A stretch of 42,517 bases of DNA, from NCBI GenBank assembly GCA_016937995.1, contig JAFGVM010000025.1, positions 1-42,517 of the forward strand, read 5' to 3'. Within the stretch, counting starts at the first letter, position 1. Each line of letters opens with the position of its first letter. The position numbers and the translations under genes are program-made. Below the pieces are notes generated by a model that was not told the origin of the DNA, did no database searches, and worked only from the letters and a program-made list of their open reading frames with translations. This document shows positions 7,338-16,280 of the stretch, piece after piece. Origin of the DNA: Candidatus Delongbacteria bacterium (GTDB lineage: Bacteria > UBA4055).

Positions 7338-7641
7338 TCATGTGGAAATCGCAAAAGCTTTTAAAGTTTTAGCTAATCCAAAAAGGATCAATCTTTTACT
7401 GGCTCTTAGAACTGAGTCTTGTAGAGTTGGAAATCTGCAGGAATGCATCAATGAACCATTTCCGATCATTTCTCAGCAACTTGCAATTCTGAGGAAGAAA
7501 GGTGTCGTTTCTAAGACAAAGAACAAGAAGAATGAAGCTTATTATTCAATTGATGATGAGTTCACAAACAAGCTTCTTGATCTTATTTTAAAGCATGATA
7601 AAGAGAACGAAGGTAAGAAAAAGACAAAGAAAAAGAAGTAA
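7312..7641 (+). CDS. ArsR/SmtB-type winged-helix transcriptional regulator
   Basis: A 109-residue DNA-binding protein. The winged-helix core is plain: KAFKVLANPKRINLLLAL, the recognition helix ISQQLAILRKKGVV, and a wing KNKKNEAYYSI. Two cysteines (Cys37 and Cys45) flank the helix-3 region, near where ArsR members place metal or redox-sensing thiols (ELCVCDL position), so it may sense metals, reactive sulfur or oxidation. The tail is Lys-rich. GGGGAGG (about 7299-7305) gives a strong ribosome site although it lies within the OsmC gene. It probably autoregulates the thioredoxin operon. The operator was not identified. Confidence 0.85.
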   Translation: MAKKVYQNDHVEIAKAFKVLANPKRINLLLALRTESCRVGNLQECINEPFPIISQQLAILRKKGVVSKTKNKKNEAYYSIDDEFTNKLLDLILKHDKENEGKKKTKKKK

Positions 7642-7694
7642 TATTTATCTTTTTTTACCGTTATATAAGGCCCGGTATTAGAGTATGTTTACCT

Positions 7695-7715
7695 AATAAA
7701 GGGTCTTTATTTTTT
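7695..7715 (+). terminator. intrinsic terminator of the redox operon
   Basis: AATAAAG and CTTTATT form a 7-base stem with a GGT loop, followed by a run of six Ts (7710-7715). It lies 54 bases after the ArsR-type gene and overlaps the stop codon of the convergent mnmH gene. Confidence 0.6.
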
Positions 7716-8891
7716 AAATTGGTGTATGATAGAAATTATATCTTCTATGGTGTCATCAGTGTTTCTATTGTCAATTTCTGCGACAATATTCTTATATTTA
7801 CCGGCATATCTTTTGTCGTAATATTCAACCAGTATCCATTTTATAAATTCTTCATACCTGCCTGAATTTAATAATTCTAAAAGTTCTGACACTTTTTTAC
7901 TTCCAAGTAATTTTTTGAAAAATGCCGATCTTTCGACAGTTGAATAAACCGATTCAACTCCATTGCCTGAGAAATATTCATTCCGTATTCTTTCTATTCT
8001 GAGTTCAATAAGTGAATTTATCTTTATTGTTGGAGAGAGCAGCATTTGCTGATAAAAAGGATCAGGAATGTTAAATTTACTGATCTTCTTGCTTTCTCCC
8101 TCAGATAAAAATGGATACGGAGATTTATTAGAAGAAATTATCTGAGTAAATAAATTATTTTCGAATTGTGATTGTGATAACGGGATCGAATTACTCTTAA
8201 GTTCATAACGGATATGGCCGAATAAGCTGGAAGCATGTCCAGCTGCTTTCTCAATATCAAGAACAGGATAATCGGAACTGATCTTTTCTAGGATCTCTGT
8301 TTTACCGCATCCAGTGAGTCCTGTAAGAATAATAAGTCCGTTCTTTATTTTTGAATTACTCTGTAAATATAGTTGTTCAAATATTTTACTTCGGTAAGCT
8401 TTGTAACCCCCTTCTATTTTAACAACATCAGCACCGTATTTTTTCAGATATGAATAACCTGCAGTGCTTCTTCCTCCGCCTCTCCAGCAATATACGAAAA
8501 TGGTATTACCATGATAATTGTCAACTATATTTTTAAGTTCTTTTTCTTTTTTATCCGCGTATTTTAATGCTAAAAATAAAGCAGCTTTTGGTGAGAATTG
8601 TTTATATAAAAAACCTACTTCATCTCTTTCATCATTATTCAGAATTGGAAAATTAATTGCATTAGGAAGTTTATCATCGAGAAATTCACTTTCAGATCTT
8701 AGGTCCAAAGTAATTAATTTATGGTTTAAACGATAAAGTTCGATCCATTCATCAATAGTGATAGTATTGATACTACTTTCATTAAAATGATCTTTGAAAG
8801 AGTTTGGTAATTTATCAATATCAGTTGAGTTATTTCTAACAAATTCGACCAGTGCTGAACGGTCTTTTTTTTTCATTGAATTAATATTCAT
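7707..8891 (-). CDS. mnmH: tRNA 2-selenouridine synthase
   Basis: A 394-residue two-domain protein (also called SelU/YbbB). The N-terminal rhodanese domain (about residues 45-170) carries the catalytic Cys135 in VYCWRGGGRS. The C-terminal part begins with a P-loop GLTGCGKT (about 190-198). The enzyme replaces sulfur by selenium in the wobble 2-thiouridine of Lys, Glu and Gln tRNAs, via a geranylated intermediate, with selenophosphate as donor. Its presence implies a selD gene elsewhere and hence selenium metabolism in this organism. The start overlaps the upstream membrane-protein gene by 11 bases. Length and motif order match the family. Confidence 0.9.
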   Translation of the reverse strand: MNINSMKKKDRSALVEFVRNNSTDIDKLPNSFKDHFNESSINTITIDEWIELYRLNHKLITLDLRSESEFLDDKLPNAINFPILNNDERDEVGFLYKQFSPKAALFLALKYADKKEKELKNIVDNYHGNTIFVYCWRGGGRSTAGYSYLKKYGADVVKIEGGYKAYRSKIFEQLYLQSNSKIKNGLIILTGLTGCGKTEILEKISSDYPVLDIEKAAGHASSLFGHIRYELKSNSIPLSQSQFENNLFTQIISSNKSPYPFLSEGESKKISKFNIPDPFYQQMLLSPTIKINSLIELRIERIRNEYFSGNGVESVYSTVERSAFFKKLLGSKKVSELLELLNSGRYEEFIKWILVEYYDKRYAGKYKNIVAEIDNRNTDDTIEDIISIIHQFKK

Positions 8892-9270
8892 TATCCTTTT
8901 GTAGATTATTCAATTTTATTGCTGCTATCAAAGAAAGAAATGACATGGGTAATAGAAAAAATGAGCTGTTAAAAACGATCTGCAGACCTGTAATATCTAC
9001 ACCGGAATTTCTTTTGATTATTTCAGGGAAATAAATGTAAAAAACAGCCAGTTTTGCTAATGGAAATGCAATTCCAAAAACCGATAAAAAACAATTCCAA
9101 GTTTTATCTTTTATCCATCTCTTGTTTTTTATTAACGAGCCGCCCTTTGCGATAAAAATAAAAGTAATAACTACATCCAGTACAATATTAACTCTGGCAA
9201 TTAAATTTAAAAGTCCTGCAAATACTAAAAATTGTCCGAAAGTTGTATATGGATGTTTTTTATCCAGCAT
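8881..9270 (-). CDS. four-helix membrane protein, unknown function
   Basis: I do not recognise the family. The 129-residue protein has about four hydrophobic segments (near residues 11-25, 27-42, 60-81 and 99-119) with a basic loop KGGSLIKNKRWIKDK between the second and third. It resembles small uncharacterised integral membrane proteins. Its ATG at 9270 shares one base with the serpin stop codon (TAATG), and its 3' end overlaps mnmH by 11 bases. It is therefore translated from the same message, but no functional link is evident. Confidence 0.6.
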   Translation of the reverse strand: MLDKKHPYTTFGQFLVFAGLLNLIARVNIVLDVVITFIFIAKGGSLIKNKRWIKDKTWNCFLSVFGIAFPLAKLAVFYIYFPEIIKRNSGVDITGLQIVFNSSFFLLPMSFLSLIAAIKLNNLQKDNEY

Positions 9271-10490
9271 TATTTTATACTTGGGTCGTTCAGTCTTCCT
9301 GTAAACAGGATGGTACCGGTCTCATTTTCTCTGATAAAGTAAAAGAAAGGATGATCACATTTAAATTCAGGACATGGTTGAGGCATAGCTCCTTTCATTC
9401 TCATAACTACAGCAGTGGCTGCAGCGGCTTCAGTTCCTTTTTCATCAACCTCGATAAAGGTCTTATGAATTATAGCTGAAATATAAAGTTCTTTATTACC
9501 TGTCATTTTTGAAAAATCCGCTGCTTTAGTGAAAGCATCATTCATTCCAAGATCTTTCATCAGACTGCTTAATTCATAAGATAAATTTAATTTAAACTTA
9601 GGAAAATATACTTTCACTTCTTTTCCTTTTATATTATCTATTGCCGAATCAATAGTGCTCATGTTCAGCTCAGACTCAATTTTGCCCAATCCCTGAGTCT
9701 CTTTTGGTAAAAGTACTAACATAGAGACATCGTTACCCTTATATGGCATCTCCAGGAATTGAAATTTATCGTTTTCATAATACCCATACATTGCTTTATT
9801 ATACATCATTTCTGATGCTACGTCATTACCTTTGGCATTATGGAAAGTGGTTGTTTTAGTTGCGTTTTTTTGGAATTGTTCTTTCCATTCTCCTTTAAAA
9901 TATACAGCATTTGTTAATACCAACCGGGTAAGAGCATCTAAAATTCCCTGTTGAATAAGTTCTTTGATCTTATCATTTGTTTTTTCTTCCACCCACTGAT
10001 TAATTATCTGTCTAGATTTTTCATCTTCGGCAAAATTCAGGTTTTCTATCTGGGCATTGTAGTATTTTTTTCCGATATTTTTGAATGCATCGAGAAAAGT
10101 GTATCCCTCCTGCATCCAAAGACTATTAGCTACACTCAGCTTCACTATTCCTTTTTTACCGATCTCATTTATTTTATCAGTTATCTTTGAGAAATCCTGA
10201 TGGAATGCATCTGTATTTTTAGTAAACTCCAGTGCTTTTGCCATCTCAACTTCAGTATTCCCATTCGATCCCGCAAATGTCATAGCGAGTGCTGAAGATA
10301 TGCTATATGGTGAAAAAAAGATATTGTCGTTCTTTTCATCTGCTGAAAGTTTGCTATATGCTTTCAGCATGAATTCATTATTCCCCTTAGATGCATCGTA
10401 AGGTTGATCCGTTTTCGGTTCAAGATCAGTAAATGACATTGCATTTCCTGCCAGATACATAAAAGCAACTAATACTAATAATTTCTTCAT
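9270..10490 (-). CDS. secreted serpin (serine protease inhibitor)
   Basis: A 406-residue protein with an N-terminal signal peptide (hydrophobic core LLVLVAFMYLAG) and a full serpin fold. Marks are FFSPYSISSALAMTFAG, LTNAVYFKGEWKEQF, the breach-region MLVLLPKE, and the C-terminal HPFFYFIRENETGTILFTGRL. The reactive-loop hinge EKGTEAAAATAVV (about 350-362) has small residues at P12-P9, as in inhibitory serpins. P1 falls near Lys366 or a neighbouring Met/Arg, which suggests a trypsin-like or cysteine protease target. The ATG at 10490 has AGAGGT just upstream and is preferred to a GTG at 10496. It may protect the cell from its own or foreign proteases. Confidence 0.93.
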   Translation of the reverse strand: MKKLLVLVAFMYLAGNAMSFTDLEPKTDQPYDASKGNNEFMLKAYSKLSADEKNDNIFFSPYSISSALAMTFAGSNGNTEVEMAKALEFTKNTDAFHQDFSKITDKINEIGKKGIVKLSVANSLWMQEGYTFLDAFKNIGKKYYNAQIENLNFAEDEKSRQIINQWVEEKTNDKIKELIQQGILDALTRLVLTNAVYFKGEWKEQFQKNATKTTTFHNAKGNDVASEMMYNKAMYGYYENDKFQFLEMPYKGNDVSMLVLLPKETQGLGKIESELNMSTIDSAIDNIKGKEVKVYFPKFKLNLSYELSSLMKDLGMNDAFTKAADFSKMTGNKELYISAIIHKTFIEVDEKGTEAAAATAVVMRMKGAMPQPCPEFKCDHPFFYFIRENETGTILFTGRLNDPSIK

Positions 10491-10520
10491 GAGCACCTCT
10501 TTGTTTCTTATGTAACAATT

Positions 10521-11330
10521 TTATTGCTTGTATAGTTCATTCTCTTTTAAGTTAACTCTTTCGATATAAGTGCTTTTACCCGACTCACTGTCAACAGTAA
10601 TAAAAACACCATTGAGCCTAAGGTCATCTGATGCCACTTCATATCTGAATGGTGTCTGATATTTGAAACGGTTAAGTGCAACTTCAGTTTTCATTCCCAA
10701 GACGGAATCGAATGGTCCTGTCATTCCGGCATCAGAGATAAATGCAGTTCCCTTTGGAAATATTTCCTCATCAGCTGTCTGCACATGTGTATGAGTGCCT
10801 ACAACTGCACTGACCTGTCCATCAAGGAATCTTCCCATTGCAATTTTCTCAGCGGTTGCTTCCGCATGAAAATCTACAAAAATAATACTGGCTTGAGATT
10901 TAAGCCTACTAATGAAATCTTTAATTTTTGAGAAAGGACAGTCTATTGGCTGCATAAATGTTCTGCCCTGTAAATTAATTACAGCGATCTTTTGTCCTAA
11001 GCTACTCTCTTTTATACAATGTCCTCTTCCGGGTACTCCTTCTGGGTAGTTCATCGGCCTGAGAATATTAGAATATCTTGGATTTGCCATAGTATTATGA
11101 AAATTTGCATAATCCCAGATGTGATTTCCTGATGTGATAACATCAACACCCATGCTGAAATATTTATTTGCCAAACCTTCGCTTAACCCCTTTCCATTTC
11201 TGGTATTTTCACCATTTACAATAATGAATTCAGGTGAATACTTCAGCTTTAAATAGGGTAAAGCTTTTTCAAAGATCCTCATTCCGGGTTCACCAATAAC
11301 ATCCGCTATGAATAAAATTTTTACTTCCAT
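10521..11330 (-). CDS. ymdB: YmdB-family metallophosphoesterase
   Basis: A 269-residue member of the TIGR00282 family. Metal-site motifs are visible in order: ADVIGEPG, VNGENTRNGKG, TSGNHIWDY, DFHAEATAEK, VVGTHTHVQTAD and SDAGMTGP. In Bacillus, YmdB hydrolyses 2',3'- and 3',5'-cyclic nucleotides and controls a switch between motility and biofilm. It is commonly encoded next to rny, as here (37 bases downstream). I chose the ATG at 11330, which has GTGGGA upstream, over an in-frame GTG at 11339. A cytosolic protein without a signal sequence. Confidence 0.9.
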   Translation of the reverse strand: MEVKILFIADVIGEPGMRIFEKALPYLKLKYSPEFIIVNGENTRNGKGLSEGLANKYFSMGVDVITSGNHIWDYANFHNTMANPRYSNILRPMNYPEGVPGRGHCIKESSLGQKIAVINLQGRTFMQPIDCPFSKIKDFISRLKSQASIIFVDFHAEATAEKIAMGRFLDGQVSAVVGTHTHVQTADEEIFPKGTAFISDAGMTGPFDSVLGMKTEVALNRFKYQTPFRYEVASDDLRLNGVFITVDSESGKSTYIERVNLKENELYKQ

Positions 11331-11367
11331 TGATCCCACTTTCTAATTATTAGCACTGAAGTATGGT

Positions 11368-12942
11368 CTATTTTGCTACTCCACTTGCTCTATATTCTCT
11401 AATAACAGTAACTTTAATATGTCCAGGATACTTCATTTCATCCTGAATTTTTTGAGCAATATCAGTTGCCAGCATATCAGCTCTTGCATCATCAACTTCC
11501 TCGTTTTCAACAAGAACCCTGATCTCTCTTCCTGCTTGAATAGCATAAGATTTTGTAACACCTTCATATTCTAATGCCACTGCCTCAAGTTTTTCAAGTC
11601 TCTGTAAATAATTACCAAGAGTTTCTCTTCTTGCTCCCGGTCTTGAAGAGGAAATGGCATCTGCAGCAGCAACTAATGAACTTATCGGATGCATAGCAGG
11701 AACATCTTCATGATGTGAAGCGATAGCATTTATTATAATTTTATGCTCTTTGTATTTTCTCGCAATTTCAATACCAAGTTCAACATGAGTACCTTCCTGA
11801 TACTGATCTACCGCTTTACCGATATCATGTAAAAGACCTGCTCTGACAGCTAATTTTGTATCATATCCCATTTCAGTTGCCATCAGACCGCAAAGTTTAG
11901 CACATTCAATGGAATGAAGCAGAACATTTTGACCGTAACTGGTTCTGTATTCCAATCTTCCCAGCAGTTTAACAATTTCTGGATGAAGGTTATGAACTCC
12001 AAGGTCAATGACCGTATCATTTCCGATTTCTTTGATCAGAGCTTCCATTTCTTTTTTAGATTTTTCAACCACTTCTTCTATCTTACCAGGATGAACTCTA
12101 CCGTCCTGAATAAGTTTTTCAAGTGCATTCTTTGCAATTGCTCTTCTGTACGGGTCAAATCCTGAAAGAACCACTGCTCCCGGAGTATCATCAACGATCA
12201 CCTCAATTCCAGTAGCCTGCTCGAAAGATCTTATGTTCCTTCCTTCTCTACCGATTATCCTTCCTTTTATCTCATCGTTAGGAAGGTTAACAACAGATAA
12301 AGTAGTATCAGCACTATGATCGGCCGCTGTTCTCTGGATGGCTGAAACAACTATTTCCTTAGCTTCTCTATCAGCAGTTTCCTTAGCTTCATCTTTAATA
12401 TCTTTGATAAGCTTTGCAACACTATTCTTAGCATCCGTGATCAAATGTGCTTTCAATTCCTCCAGAACTTCCTCTTTGGTTAAACCGGATATTTTCTCAA
12501 GTTTATCGATAGCTTCCTGGTATTTTATATCAACTTGTTCTTGTTTTTCAGCCAAGAATCTTTTCTTGTCCTCTATGGACTGTTCCTTACTTTTAAGCTC
12601 TTTTTCCTTTTTGAGCATCTCTTCGTTTTTTACTTTAATATCATTTTGAATATCTTTTAATTTCAACTCTTCTTTATGTATTTCATTTTCTTTTTTTCTG
12701 ATCTCGTCTTCATGTATTTGTTTATCCTTTGAGATCTGATCTCTGATCTTTATTTCTTCCTTAAGTATACTTGCCTGTGATTCTTTTAATTGTAATTCAG
12801 CTTCTCTTTCGGCTTTGGCAATTATTTTTTCAGCTTGAGCCTTAGAGCTTCCGATTTTACTTTCAATTAACCATTTTGCTACGATATATCCAACTAAAAA
12901 TGCAATTGGGATTGATATCAATAAATATAGTTCCTGCGTCAT
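11368..12942 (-). CDS. rny: ribonuclease Y
   Basis: A 524-residue membrane-tethered endoribonuclease that starts mRNA decay. Order of parts: one N-terminal membrane helix (about 4-22), a long charged coiled coil (about 30-160), a KH RNA-binding domain with [12 protein letters not shown] (about 228-239), and an HD phosphohydrolase domain with the metal-binding His372-Asp373 in LLHDIGKA. Length is typical. The ATG at 12942 follows GGAG (CATGGAGATAAT). It lies downstream of the 6S RNA and upstream of ymdB in the same orientation. Confidence 0.95.
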   Translation of the reverse strand: MTQELYLLISIPIAFLVGYIVAKWLIESKIGSSKAQAEKIIAKAEREAELQLKESQASILKEEIKIRDQISKDKQIHEDEIRKKENEIHKEELKLKDIQNDIKVKNEEMLKKEKELKSKEQSIEDKKRFLAEKQEQVDIKYQEAIDKLEKISGLTKEEVLEELKAHLITDAKNSVAKLIKDIKDEAKETADREAKEIVVSAIQRTAADHSADTTLSVVNLPNDEIKGRIIGREGRNIRSFEQATGIEVIVDDTPGAVVLSGFDPYRRAIAKNALEKLIQDGRVHPGKIEEVVEKSKKEMEALIKEIGNDTVIDLGVHNLHPEIVKLLGRLEYRTSYGQNVLLHSIECAKLCGLMATEMGYDTKLAVRAGLLHDIGKAVDQYQEGTHVELGIEIARKYKEHKIIINAIASHHEDVPAMHPISSLVAAADAISSSRPGARRETLGNYLQRLEKLEAVALEYEGVTKSYAIQAGREIRVLVENEEVDDARADMLATDIAQKIQDEMKYPGHIKVTVIREYRASGVAK

Positions 12943-13014
12943 ATTATCTCCATGTTGATTAAAATCATTTATTTCATTATTATATTAAAAGCGTCAGATA
13001 GATAAAATTTATTT

Positions 13015-13188
13015 ACAACCCCTAACGTAGTAAGTCGATTATTTGGTACGTTGGGTGCCGTTCTTACTGATCCATAGTCCACTACCCTGAAAAGAGCCGC
13101 ATTTTTTCGTGCGGAGGAGGCTTTATGTCACTATAAGTTAACTAACTCCCTGTTTGTAGCTTTTGAAACTACTACATAAAGGGGTTGT
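13015..13188 (-). ncRNA. ssrS: probable 6S RNA
   Basis: A 174-base segment between zapA and rny is closed by a long, nearly perfect stem: ACAACCCCT (13015-13023) pairs with AGGGGTTGT (13180-13188), and the pairing continues through GTAGTA and TACTAC. Inside lie an apical hairpin CCGCA...TGCGG and further short pairings (AUAGU with ACUAU on the minus-strand transcript). Overall size, closing stem, large irregular centre and position directly after zapA are those of 6S RNA, which mimics an open promoter and sequesters housekeeping RNA polymerase. No ORF explains the segment. The strand is inferred from the zapA orientation, because the structure alone is nearly symmetrical. Confidence 0.68.
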
Positions 13189-13191
13189 AAT

Positions 13192-13461
13192 TTATTCTAG
13201 AGAAACATCGAGTTCATTCATGATCTTATCAATACTATTCATATTTTCTCTATAGGTTTTATCATTTTTCAGGAATTCCGCTGTAATGTTCAATGCTGCT
13301 AGTACAGCAATTCTCTTAGTCGAATGCTCATTGGATGTTTTTCGGGTCTCTTCCATCTTTTTAATTACATATTCGACAACTTCCTTGATGTATTCCTTCT
13401 GGTCAGTGTTAACCCTTACAGGAAATTCTTCTCCGAGGATATTTACTTTAATTGATTCCAT
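13192..13461 (-). CDS. zapA: cell division protein ZapA
   Basis: An 89-residue protein matching ZapA, which binds FtsZ and bundles its filaments at the division ring. The N-terminal strand-pair region (IKVNILGEEFPVRV) is followed by the dimerisation helix with RIAVLAALNITAEFL. The C-terminal half is a coiled coil. Position before 6S RNA and after the phenylalanyl-tRNA synthetase genes is a known bacterial neighbourhood. It starts 19 bases after the coiled-coil gene. Confidence 0.88.
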   Translation of the reverse strand: MESIKVNILGEEFPVRVNTDQKEYIKEVVEYVIKKMEETRKTSNEHSTKRIAVLAALNITAEFLKNDKTYRENMNSIDKIMNELDVSLE

Positions 13462-13480
13462 CCTACGCTCGGATTAATTA

Positions 13481-13867
13481 TTACAATAATGTATCTAATT
13501 GTTCCAGTTCTGATTCTACTTCTTTTTCTTCCTCATCTTCGGTTTTTTCTTCGACCTTGTCAGCAGTTTTATTTTTTACCGTTTTCTTTTCCTGCTTTTC
13601 TTCTACATCATCAGAGAACAAAGACTCCAATTCAGATAGTTTTTCTTCGATTTCTTTTACTGCTTCTTCATTCTGGCTTGAAATTTTATTTTTCTCACCA
13701 AGTACTTTATCCAATTCAGCTTTCAGATCTTTGTTCTTTTTCTTTATTTCTTCAAGTTCTGAATTGATATTTTCAATTTCTTTATTCTTTGCGTCAAGCT
13801 CACTTTGCTGAGATTTAATTTTATCAGCTGCTTGAACTATCTTTTCTTTGATCTTGTTAAAATCCAT
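13481..13867 (-). CDS. coiled-coil protein, possible ZapB-like division partner
   Basis: A 128-residue, highly charged protein. Residues 1-90 are an almost uninterrupted coiled coil (repeated Glu/Lys heptads such as ELDAKNKEIENINSELEEI), and the last 35 residues are acidic and low-complexity, ending EQLDTLL. No enzyme motif. It lies between pheT (11 bases away) and zapA (19 bases away). Small coiled-coil proteins in this position are often treated as ZapB-like, but the sequence is too simple to prove homology. Confidence 0.7.
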   Translation of the reverse strand: MDFNKIKEKIVQAADKIKSQQSELDAKNKEIENINSELEEIKKKNKDLKAELDKVLGEKNKISSQNEEAVKEIEEKLSELESLFSDDVEEKQEKKTVKNKTADKVEEKTEDEEEKEVESELEQLDTLL

Positions 13868-13878
13868 ATTTGATCCTT

Positions 13879-16260
13879 TTATCTAATTTCAACGTTCAGG
13901 TCTTTTTTTAGCCCGTTAATTATCTTATTAAATATTTTGTCAATTTCCTTATCTGTTAAGGTTTTATCCATTGATTGGAACTCCATTCTAAAAGTATATG
14001 ACTTCTTGTCAGGATCGATCTGTTCACCTTTATAATGGTCTGTCGTTAAAATATTTATTAGCTCTTTACCTCCGTATTTTTTAATAACATTTGCTATTGT
14101 CAATGATTCTTCATCATCATTCATAAGAACGGACAGATCCTTTTTTACTTTAGGATATTTAGACAGTTCTTTAATGGTACATTCACCTTTGAGCTCCATA
14201 CAGTCTTCAACAAGCATTTCAAAGCAGAATATATCACTTTTAATTTCAAAAATTCGGGTTGTATCCGTGGATAATTTCCCAAAAGTGGCAATTTTATTTC
14301 CATTCCTGAATACTGACAGAGATTGTGATCTGTTGAAATAATCCGGAATATCCTTATTTTCATATTTGACGTCGTTAACTTTCTTTAATTCAAAAAATCG
14401 TTCAACGATTCCTTTTATATCATAAAAATCATACTCGAGTTCGCTTTCATTCCACTGCTGTTTTCTGTTTATTCCGGATAAAAGTACAGCAAAGGAGTTT
14501 TTTTCTTCTAATTTACCATTTATCTCGTAGAATATTTTACCAACTTCAAAAATATTTATACTATCGTATTTCCTCCGGATGTTCTTATCAGCAATATTGG
14601 CTAAAGAGGTAAGAATAGAGTTTCTTAAATGGTTCATTTCCTCGTTTAGAGGGTGCTGAATCCTGATAGGTTTCTTTTCAAAAGGTAAACAATATTTGAG
14701 ATCGACCATACTTTTCGCAGATATTTCGATCAATCCCATATTTACAAGTTGCTCTCTGATATTATCAATTTCGAGCTCTTCTGGATCTTCATTGATCTTT
14801 AAGTCAACATTGGATTTTGTTTGATCAGGGATCTTATCATAACCGTATAATCTTACAACCTCTTCGATAAGATCTATCTCTCTTGTAATATCAGGTCTGA
14901 AAGTCGGGACCTGAACAGAAAGTACATCTTCTGATTTTACCTCAGTCCTCAGATCAATAGAATTTAATGAATGTATTATATCTTCTTTATCAATTTTGAA
15001 CCCGAGAAGCTTTTCAGTTCGGCTCAGTCTTAGTTCAATAGTAAGTTCCTTGATCTTTTTAGGATATACATCAAATATACCTTTTGTGGTTTCTCCACCG
15101 GCCAGTTCATTTATCAAAGCGGCAGCTCTATCAACAACAAATTCAGCGTTATTAGGATCAACACCCCTCTCAAATCTTTTTGATGAGTCAGATAAGATGT
15201 TGGTATGCTTAACAGTATGTCTAATATCTGCAAGATTGAAGTATGCTACCTCAAGCAGTACATCTGTAGTTTTTTCAGTTACACCACTGTTTAATCCACC
15301 CATTACACCTGCTAAAGCTACAGGTTTTTCTACATCACATATAAGTAGGATGTCATCATTTAATTTTAACTTGTTATCATCTAATGTAGTGAATTCTTCT
15401 CCATTTTTTGCTTTTCTTACAATGATCTTTTTCCCTGCTATATCATTGAAGTCAAAAGCATGCAAGGGATGTCCAGTTTCCATTAAAACAAAATTCGTAA
15501 TATCCACGACATTATTTATTGGTCGTAACCCAACTGCAATTAATTTTTCCTGCAGCCATTTAGGTGAGTCTTTAACAGTGATATCTTTTATCAAACGTGC
15601 AGAATATCTTGGACAAGCATCAGTATCTTGGATCTCAATATTAATGTTATCTTCGATCTTAACATTACTTTCTTTAAGTTCAAATTCAGGAATTTGAAGC
15701 TTCTTTCCTGTTAAAAAAGCAAATTCACGTCCAAATCCCAAATACCCTAAAGCATCTGCGCGATTTGCAGTAACTTCAAGATCAAAAACATGATCTTCAA
15801 AACCAAATAGATCTTTCAATGGAGTTCCCGGATTGTATTTGTCATCCAATACCATGATCCCGTCATGATTATCAGATAGACCCAGTTCATCCTCAGCACA
15901 GATCATCCCGTTTGATTCAATACCTCTCATCTTAGCTTTCTTGATCTTAAAATCAGGGAATTGTGCACCAACCAGCGCAACAGGAACAGTTTGTCCTTCT
16001 TTTACGTTAGGAGCTCCACATACTATTTGAAGATCTTCATCACCAACATTTACCTTGCACACTGTTAGGCGGTCAGCATCAGGATGCTTTGAGCATTCAA
16101 GTACTTTTCCAACAACGAAATTCTCATAATTCTTGTTTACATATTCAACTGCTTCAGATTCAAATCCTAAAATTGCTAATCTATGGGCTATTTCATTCGC
16201 GTTCGATGCATCTATATCAAAATCGATGTAATCTTTTAACCATTTTGCTGATATTTTCAT
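13879..16260 (-). CDS. pheT: phenylalanine-tRNA ligase beta subunit
   Basis: A 793-residue subunit of the (alpha-beta)2 enzyme that charges tRNA-Phe. The order is standard: N-terminal tRNA-binding OB fold (about 40-150, VVGKVLECSKHPDADRL), B3/B4 editing region, B5 domain, the catalytic-like core, and a C-terminal ferredoxin-fold anticodon-binding domain (about 700-793, KYPKVKKDLSVLMNDD). Full family length. It follows pheS after 20 bases on the same strand, and the two subunits are certainly co-expressed. Confidence 0.96.
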   Translation of the reverse strand: MKISAKWLKDYIDFDIDASNANEIAHRLAILGFESEAVEYVNKNYENFVVGKVLECSKHPDADRLTVCKVNVGDEDLQIVCGAPNVKEGQTVPVALVGAQFPDFKIKKAKMRGIESNGMICAEDELGLSDNHDGIMVLDDKYNPGTPLKDLFGFEDHVFDLEVTANRADALGYLGFGREFAFLTGKKLQIPEFELKESNVKIEDNINIEIQDTDACPRYSARLIKDITVKDSPKWLQEKLIAVGLRPINNVVDITNFVLMETGHPLHAFDFNDIAGKKIIVRKAKNGEEFTTLDDNKLKLNDDILLICDVEKPVALAGVMGGLNSGVTEKTTDVLLEVAYFNLADIRHTVKHTNILSDSSKRFERGVDPNNAEFVVDRAAALINELAGGETTKGIFDVYPKKIKELTIELRLSRTEKLLGFKIDKEDIIHSLNSIDLRTEVKSEDVLSVQVPTFRPDITREIDLIEEVVRLYGYDKIPDQTKSNVDLKINEDPEELEIDNIREQLVNMGLIEISAKSMVDLKYCLPFEKKPIRIQHPLNEEMNHLRNSILTSLANIADKNIRRKYDSINIFEVGKIFYEINGKLEEKNSFAVLLSGINRKQQWNESELEYDFYDIKGIVERFFELKKVNDVKYENKDIPDYFNRSQSLSVFRNGNKIATFGKLSTDTTRIFEIKSDIFCFEMLVEDCMELKGECTIKELSKYPKVKKDLSVLMNDDEESLTIANVIKKYGGKELINILTTDHYKGEQIDPDKKSYTFRMEFQSMDKTLTDKEIDKIFNKIINGLKKDLNVEIR

Positions 16261-16280
16261 TATCTATTCCAAAGTTTGTT

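Noticed and set aside
13452-13811. Ser/Phe-rich plus-strand ORF opposite the coiled-coil gene
   Set aside because: It is the antisense reading of a Glu/Lys-rich coiled coil and has low-complexity composition.
14996-15697. 233-residue plus-strand ORF inside pheT
   Set aside because: Antisense shadow of a clearly conserved gene; no ribosome site or recognisable domain.
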